From Actinoalloteichus caeruleus DSM 43889 (lineage in GTDB: Bacteria; Actinomycetota; Actinomycetes; Mycobacteriales; Pseudonocardiaceae), in the NCBI RefSeq assembly GCF_000429185.2, contig NZ_AUBJ02000001.1:2356001-2420000 (forward strand): a DNA stretch of 64,000 nucleotides, read 5' to 3'. Every line of letters begins with the position of its first letter. Position 1 is the first letter of the stretch. The notes beneath the pieces were generated by a model. That model was not told the DNA's origin. It did not search any database and was given only the letters and a program-made list of their open reading frames with translations. Below, piece after piece: positions 59,983 through 64,000 of the stretch. The translations under genes were made by a program, and so were the position numbers.

Positions 59983-60927
59983 ATGGCGTACGCGACCTGG
60001 CTGGCCGACGCCCTGCGCGCCCAGGGACTGCGGGTGCACGAGGAGGGCGGCTGGACCAGCCGAGGACACGGGCAGCTCAGCGCGATCAGAGGCGTCATGC
60101 TGCACCACACCGCCGGCGCCGCGACCGGCAACTTCCCCTCGCTCGGGGTGGTGCGCGACGGCACCGGCTCCCTGGCCGGTCCGCTGGCCAACCTGGGCCT
60201 CGCCCGCGACGGCACCTGGTTCGTCATCGCCGCCGGACTCGCCTACCACGCGGGCGCGGGTGGTCCCTGGCGCGATGTCGCCGCCAACGCGGGCAACCAG
60301 CACCTGTTGGGGATCGAGGCGGAGAGCGTGGGCACCAGGAACGACTGGACCGAGGCCCAGCTGGACTCCTACCCCCGCGGGGTGGCCGCGCTGCTGGCGC
60401 ACCTGCGGATGGGCGCCGACCGGGTCGTCGCCCACAAGGAATGGGCGCCGACGCGGAAGATCGACCCCGCGCACTGGCCAGGGGACATTCCCGGTTTCCG
60501 GGACTCGGTAGCCCGCATTCTCGAAGGAGACACCGTGAACTGGTCGCAGACCTGGACCAATCCCGTCACCGGAACCACCGAACCGGCGTCGGTGACCCTC
60601 CGGTACATGGAGGACCGCATCGTCAAAAGGCTGAGCGGCGCGATCGCCAACGCCGGTCTCGACTCGACGGTGAGCAACCCCGTGGTGAACACCACCGAGA
60701 AGGCGCGGACCGCCATCGGTTACGCGGAACAGCGCATCATCAACGGCGTGGTGCGGTCGGTGGCCAGCCTGTTGGACGGCCAGCAGACCGAGCCGGCCAC
60801 CCCGGAGGCCATCGCGAACGCCCTCGCACCGCTGATCACCTCGGCCGTCACCGACGCGCTCGGCCAGGACAACGAGGAACAGGCCAACGCGATCGTCGAA
60901 GCGCTCGCCAGGAGACTGGCCGAGTAA
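59983..60927 (+). CDS. N-acetylmuramoyl-L-alanine amidase, phage endolysin type
   Basis: The 314-residue protein begins with an amidase_2/PGRP-like domain: IRGVMLHHTAGAA (zinc His), GLAYHAGAGGPWRDV, GNQHLLGIEAESVGTRNDWTEAQ and VVAHKEWAPTRKIDPAHWPGD (zinc His and catalytic Lys region). It would cut the amide between muramic acid and L-alanine. It lacks a signal peptide, as endolysins do. The C-terminal 135 residues (YMEDRIVKRLSGAIANAG, ANALAPLITSAVTDALG) look helical and may be a cell-wall or holin-interaction region. GAGGTGATC precedes the ATG. It sits alone between aroB and aroK. Confidence 0.88.
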   Translation: MAYATWLADALRAQGLRVHEEGGWTSRGHGQLSAIRGVMLHHTAGAATGNFPSLGVVRDGTGSLAGPLANLGLARDGTWFVIAAGLAYHAGAGGPWRDVAANAGNQHLLGIEAESVGTRNDWTEAQLDSYPRGVAALLAHLRMGADRVVAHKEWAPTRKIDPAHWPGDIPGFRDSVARILEGDTVNWSQTWTNPVTGTTEPASVTLRYMEDRIVKRLSGAIANAGLDSTVSNPVVNTTEKARTAIGYAEQRIINGVVRSVASLLDGQQTEPATPEAIANALAPLITSAVTDALGQDNEEQANAIVEALARRLAE

Positions 60928-60945
60928 CCGGAGTGGACCGGCTCC

Positions 60946-61467
60946 TCAGCCGGTGCCCGTCAGCTCCGCCACGACGAGGTCGACGACCCGCGTCGGCTCG
61001 ATCCCGTCCGTGCTGATCTCGATGGTGGCGACCTCCCGGTACAGCGGCAGCCGCGCTTCCAGCAGCGCGCGGAAGGTGGCCCGGGGGTTCAGACCGGCCA
61101 GCAGCGGGCGGGCGGTGGACAGCCCGGTGCGCCGGGCTCCCTCGGCGAGGCCGACGTTGAGGAACACGACGCGGTGGTCGGCGAGCAGCGCCCTCGTGCC
61201 GGGAGCGAGCACCGCACCGCCGCCGAGCGCCAGCACCCCGTCGTGCTCGACGAGGGCCCGGCGGACGGCCTCCTCCTCCAACTTCCGGAAGGCGGGTTCG
61301 CCGTCCTCGGTGAAGATGTCGCCGATGGCCTTGCCGGTGGCCGCGACGATGTCCTCGTCGACATCACGGAAGGGCACCCCCAGCCGCTCGGCGGCGAGTC
61401 GACCGACGGTGGTCTTCCCCGCGCCGGGAGGGCCGACGACCACCAGGACGGGTTGGACGCCGGTCAT
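60946..61467 (-). CDS. aroK: Shikimate kinase
   Basis: The 173-residue kinase phosphorylates shikimate. P-loop VVGPPGAGKTTVG, shikimate-binding DVDEDIVAATGKAIGDIFTEDGEPAFRKLE, LALGGGAVL and the lid STARPLLAG are present. ATG 61467 is preferred (GGAG about 9 bases upstream); GTG 61476 overlaps the aroC stop. It converges with the amidase gene 18 bases away. Confidence 0.96.
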   Translation of the reverse strand: MTGVQPVLVVVGPPGAGKTTVGRLAAERLGVPFRDVDEDIVAATGKAIGDIFTEDGEPAFRKLEEEAVRRALVEHDGVLALGGGAVLAPGTRALLADHRVVFLNVGLAEGARRTGLSTARPLLAGLNPRATFRALLEARLPLYREVATIEISTDGIEPTRVVDLVVAELTGTG

Positions 61468-61468
61468 C

Positions 61469-62653
61469 TCAGCCACGCTCCAGTTCGACGAGGTAGGCGC
61501 GCGCGTTGCGGGTCGTCTCGGCCAGCGAGTCGCCGCCGAACTTCTCGAGCGCCGCGTCGGCCAACACCAGCGCCACCATCGACTCGGCGACGACACCCGC
61601 CCTCGGCACCGCGCAGATGTCCGACCGTTGGTGGATCGCCTGCGCCGGCTCGCCCGTGGTCACGTCCAGGGTGGCCAGGGGCCGGGGGACCGAGGAGATG
61701 GGTTTCATCGCCACCCTCGCCCGCAGCGGTTCCCCGTTGCTGATGCCCCCCTCGACGCCGCCGGCCCGGTTGCTGCGGCGACGCACGCCGGTCCCGGTGG
61801 GCACCGGGTCGATCTCGTCGTGGGCCTGGCTGCCCCGGCGGCGGGCCGTGGCGAAGCCGTCACCGATCTCCACGCCCTTCATCGCCTGGATCCCCATCAA
61901 CGCGCCGGCGAGCCTGGCGTCGAGCCGCCGGTCGGCGTGCACATGGGACCCGAGACCGGCCGGCAGGCCGTAGGCGATGACCTCGATGACGCCACCGAGG
62001 GTGTCCCCGTCCTTCTTCGCGGCCTCCACCTCGGCCATCATCGCCTCGGTCGCGTCGGCGTCGAAGCAACGCACCGGGTTCTCGTCGATGGCGGCGAGGT
62101 CCTCCGGGCCGGGCAGCAGATCGCTGGTGGACTCGGCGGGGCCGATGGACAGCACGTGGCTGACGATCTCGACGCCCAGCGCCTGGCGGAGGAACTGCCG
62201 GCACACCGTGCCGAGCACGGTCCTGGCGGCGGTCTCCCGTGCGCTCGCCCGTTCCAGGACGGGACGGGCCTCGTCGAAGCCGTACTTCTGCATCCCGGCC
62301 AGGTCGGCGTGACCGGGGCGGGGCCGGGTCAGCGGCTTGTTGCGGGCGAGCCCGGCCAACACGTCCTCGTCGACCGGGTCGGGGGACATCACCTGTTCCC
62401 ACTTCGGCCACTCGGTGTTGCCGATGCGCACCGCGACCGGGCCGCCCTGGGTCAGACCGTGCCGCACCCCGCCGATGATCTCGATGTCGTCGGCCTCGAA
62501 GGACATCCTCGGACTGCGGCCGAAGCCGAGCCGACGTCGGGCGAGCTGCTCGTTCAGGTCGGTGGTGGTGACGCCCACCCCCGCCACCATGCCCTCGAGC
62601 ACCCCGACCAGGGCGGGACCATGCGACTCACCAGCGGTCATCCAGCGCAACAC
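61469..62653 (-). CDS. aroC: Chorismate synthase
   Basis: The 394-residue FMN-dependent enzyme makes chorismate. Motifs: [92 protein letters not shown] and [13 protein letters not shown] 62653 gives the normal N-terminus. It is first of aroC-aroK and lies 63 bases from the prepilin peptidase gene. Confidence 0.97.
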   Translation of the reverse strand: MLRWMTAGESHGPALVGVLEGMVAGVGVTTTDLNEQLARRRLGFGRSPRMSFEADDIEIIGGVRHGLTQGGPVAVRIGNTEWPKWEQVMSPDPVDEDVLAGLARNKPLTRPRPGHADLAGMQKYGFDEARPVLERASARETAARTVLGTVCRQFLRQALGVEIVSHVLSIGPAESTSDLLPGPEDLAAIDENPVRCFDADATEAMMAEVEAAKKDGDTLGGVIEVIAYGLPAGLGSHVHADRRLDARLAGALMGIQAMKGVEIGDGFATARRRGSQAHDEIDPVPTGTGVRRRSNRAGGVEGGISNGEPLRARVAMKPISSVPRPLATLDVTTGEPAQAIHQRSDICAVPRAGVVAESMVALVLADAALEKFGGDSLAETTRNARAYLVELERG

Positions 62654-62716
62654 GCGCCGATCCTGCCATGTCCGGCCTCGCTCACCCCTTCCGGGCGGCG
62701 GGTGGGCGGTACGGGC

Positions 62717-63358
62717 TCAACCGAACACCGGCCAGGCCGTCACCAGCCACGCGCACCCGAGCATCGGCAGCCCGTGCGGCAGGGTGGCTCGCGGGCCGCA
62801 CCCGACGAGCAGGGCCAGCACCCCCGCCAGCCCGGTCACCAGCACCGCGCCGAGCGCCCCGAGCAGCAACGCCGGCCAGGACACCGCAGCCAGCACGGTG
62901 CCGGTGCTGGCTGCGAGCTTGACGTCCCCAAGGCCCAGTGCCCCGGGTGCGCACCGGTGCGCCACCAGGTAGAGACCGGTGAGCAGGATTCCCCCCAGCG
63001 CCGCGCGGGCGAGCATGTCGGGATCCGGGGCGAGGGCACCGGCGAACCAGACGACGACCAGGGCGGCGGGCACCGCGGGCAGGGTCAGCGCGTCGGGCAG
63101 CCGCCGGTCGGTGAGGTCGGTGGCGGCGAGGAGCACGGCGAGCCAGCCGAGGGCGAGTGGGACGGGCAACCACCACCAGGGCAGGTCGCCAGTGGCCGAC
63201 CGGAGCAGGGCCGCCGCCCACAACGCGGCGAGCGCGAGCTCGCACCACGGCGCTGGCACCCGGATCCCCCGGGGTGGCCGGCGGAGGAGCCGCCGGCCGA
63301 GGGTGGCGGCTCCCCCGCCCAGGGCCGCCCCCAGCGCGAGGTGGACGGCGAGGAGCAC
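62717..63358 (-). CDS. A24-family prepilin peptidase
   Basis: The 213-residue multi-helix membrane protease has both active-site aspartate motifs: ATDLTDRRLPDALTLPA and GALGLGDVKLAAS (GxGD). It lacks the N-terminal methylase domain and its cysteines, as in short actinobacterial forms. It would process type IV pilin-like (Flp/Tad or competence) precursors; none are in the window. The position next to aroC is common in actinobacteria. Start GTG 63358. Confidence 0.88.
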   Translation of the reverse strand: MLLAVHLALGAALGGGAATLGRRLLRRPPRGIRVPAPWCELALAALWAAALLRSATGDLPWWWLPVPLALGWLAVLLAATDLTDRRLPDALTLPAVPAALVVVWFAGALAPDPDMLARAALGGILLTGLYLVAHRCAPGALGLGDVKLAASTGTVLAAVSWPALLLGALGAVLVTGLAGVLALLVGCGPRATLPHGLPMLGCAWLVTAWPVFG

Positions 63359-63414
63359 CGGCGCAGCCTCGCCGGTCCCGGCGTCCCGGGGCTATCCCAC
63401 GGAGGGGTGATTCC

Positions 63415-63870
63415 TCAGCGATTCCAGGTGAACAGGGCCGCACCGCTCTCGACGGTGCGGGGCACGACGAGGTCGGACAGGTCCTCCGCCGTCGCGTCCA
63501 ACGCGATCACCGGGCAGGTCGAGGAGTAACCGGCCTCCCGGACCGCGTCCGGTTCCCACTCGACGATCGGCTGACCGGCTCGCACCTTCTCCCCCTTGAC
63601 GACGCGCAGGGTGAAGCCCTCACCTCGAAGTTTCACCGTGTCGATCCCGAGGTGCACCAACACGCCCAGGCCGTCGTCACCGGCGATGACGAAGGCGTGG
63701 GGGTGCAGGGTGGCGACGGTGCCGCCGATCGGGGCGCGCACCTCGGTGGACTCGGGGTGGGGCTCGATGGCCACCCCCGGGCCCACCATCGCTCCGGCGA
63801 AGACCGGGTCCGGGACGGCGGAGAGCGGCACGACCTCCCCGGCGAGGGGGGCGGCCACCTGGAGGGTCAC
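63415..63870 (-). CDS. crr: PTS glucose-type IIA component
   Basis: The 151-residue phosphocarrier passes phosphate from HPr to the sugar-specific IIB/IIC. Motifs: HPESTEVRAPIGGTVATLHPHAFVIAGDDGLGVLVHLGIDTVKLRGEGF, with the phospho-His in VHLGIDTVKL, and VKGEKVRAGQPIVEW. Its GTG overlaps the upstream IIB stop by four bases. In actinobacteria this arrangement often belongs to an N-acetylglucosamine or glucose system. Confidence 0.95.
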   Translation of the reverse strand: MTLQVAAPLAGEVVPLSAVPDPVFAGAMVGPGVAIEPHPESTEVRAPIGGTVATLHPHAFVIAGDDGLGVLVHLGIDTVKLRGEGFTLRVVKGEKVRAGQPIVEWEPDAVREAGYSSTCPVIALDATAEDLSDLVVPRTVESGAALFTWNR

Positions 63871-64000
63871 AGCAGGTCCTCGATGTCGCTGGCGATGGTG
63901 TCGGCGTCCGGGCCGACGACGATCTGCACCGCGCCACCAGCGCGGAGCACGCCGTGCACGCCGAGCGCGCGCAACGCGGGCTCGTCGATCAGGGCCGCGT
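63867..64000 (-). CDS. PTS glucose/GlcNAc-type IIB component, 3' end only
   Basis: The last 44 codons are visible; the gene continues past the right edge. They read ALIDEPALRALGVHGVLRAG and then QIVVGPDADTIASDIEDLL, the C-terminal half of an EIIB domain of the glucose family. The active-site Cys would lie outside the window. It is coupled to crr. Confidence 0.88.
   Translation of the reverse strand, partial: AALIDEPALRALGVHGVLRAGGAVQIVVGPDADTIASDIEDLL

Overview
The window is very GC-rich, with third codon positions almost all G or C, many GTG starts and many 4-base GTGA/ATGA gene overlaps. It carries bldD, mihF, an actinobacterial-type rpoZ, a DUF397/XRE pair, a SapB-like class III lanthipeptide locus and a degenerate PriA. 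This points to a mycelial, sporulating actinobacterium. A Nocardiopsaceae/Streptosporangiales relative is possible, but I cannot fix the genus from sequence alone.

Layout. 1-2.9 kb: the end of a class III lanthipeptide synthetase and its SapB-like precursor. 2.9-8.1 kb: accessory DNA with an XRE/DUF5753 regulator, two tandem DUF397 genes, and a translationally coupled cassette of six small unknown genes. 8.1-20 kb: dispensable metabolism and signalling, namely a secreted pectate lyase with a promoter and candidate operator, a Ser/Thr kinase with a frameshifted extracellular tail, a glutaryl-CoA-type acyl-CoA dehydrogenase, a broken SapA-like gene, an O-methyltransferase, a P-loop kinase, a metallophosphoesterase, a GH15 enzyme and an alpha/beta hydrolase. 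20-24 kb: riboflavin genes ribE-ribBA-ribH-PH protein, and rpe. 24-32 kb: mmuM, a siderophore-interacting flavoprotein, def-fmt-rsmB and priA. 32-34 kb: an orphan cytochrome oxidase subunit I. 34-38 kb: metK, coaBC, rpoZ, gmk, mihF. 38.9-47.7 kb: the de novo pyrimidine operon pyrR-pyrB-pyrC-PH-carA-carB-pyrF, without pyrD, headed by a PyrR-binding loop. 47.8-50.7 kb: bldD (with a near-perfect BldD box), nusB, efp, pepQ. 50.7-57.9 kb: a block between pepQ and aroQ holding a P450 with its ferredoxin, glyA, a GH43-like lipoprotein and a GntR-regulated membrane operon. 57.9-62.7 kb: aroQ, aroB, aroK, aroC, interrupted by a phage-type amidase. 62.7-64 kb: a prepilin peptidase and PTS IIA/IIB components, the last running off the edge.

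How it fits together. The housekeeping backbone (pyr, gmk-metK-priA, fmt-rsmB-rpe-rib, aro-pepQ-efp-nusB) follows the order I know from other actinobacteria, but it is broken at several points by inserted or inverted segments: ctaD, inverted def-fmt-rsmB, P450/glyA/lipoprotein, and the amidase. Development genes recur: the lanthipeptide, the DUF397/XRE locus, the SapA remnant, bldD and mihF. Convergent gene pairs are usually separated by perfect GC-rich hairpins without T-tracts. Several genes appear to be leaderless, with a TANNNT box about 6 bases before the start codon.

The most interesting material is the 5.4-8.1 kb cassette of six unknown small genes, a SapA homologue in which all four visible expected cysteine positions read as arginine, a leaderless 8-codon ORF coupled to a kinase, and the paired 12-bp inverted sites ahead of the P450.
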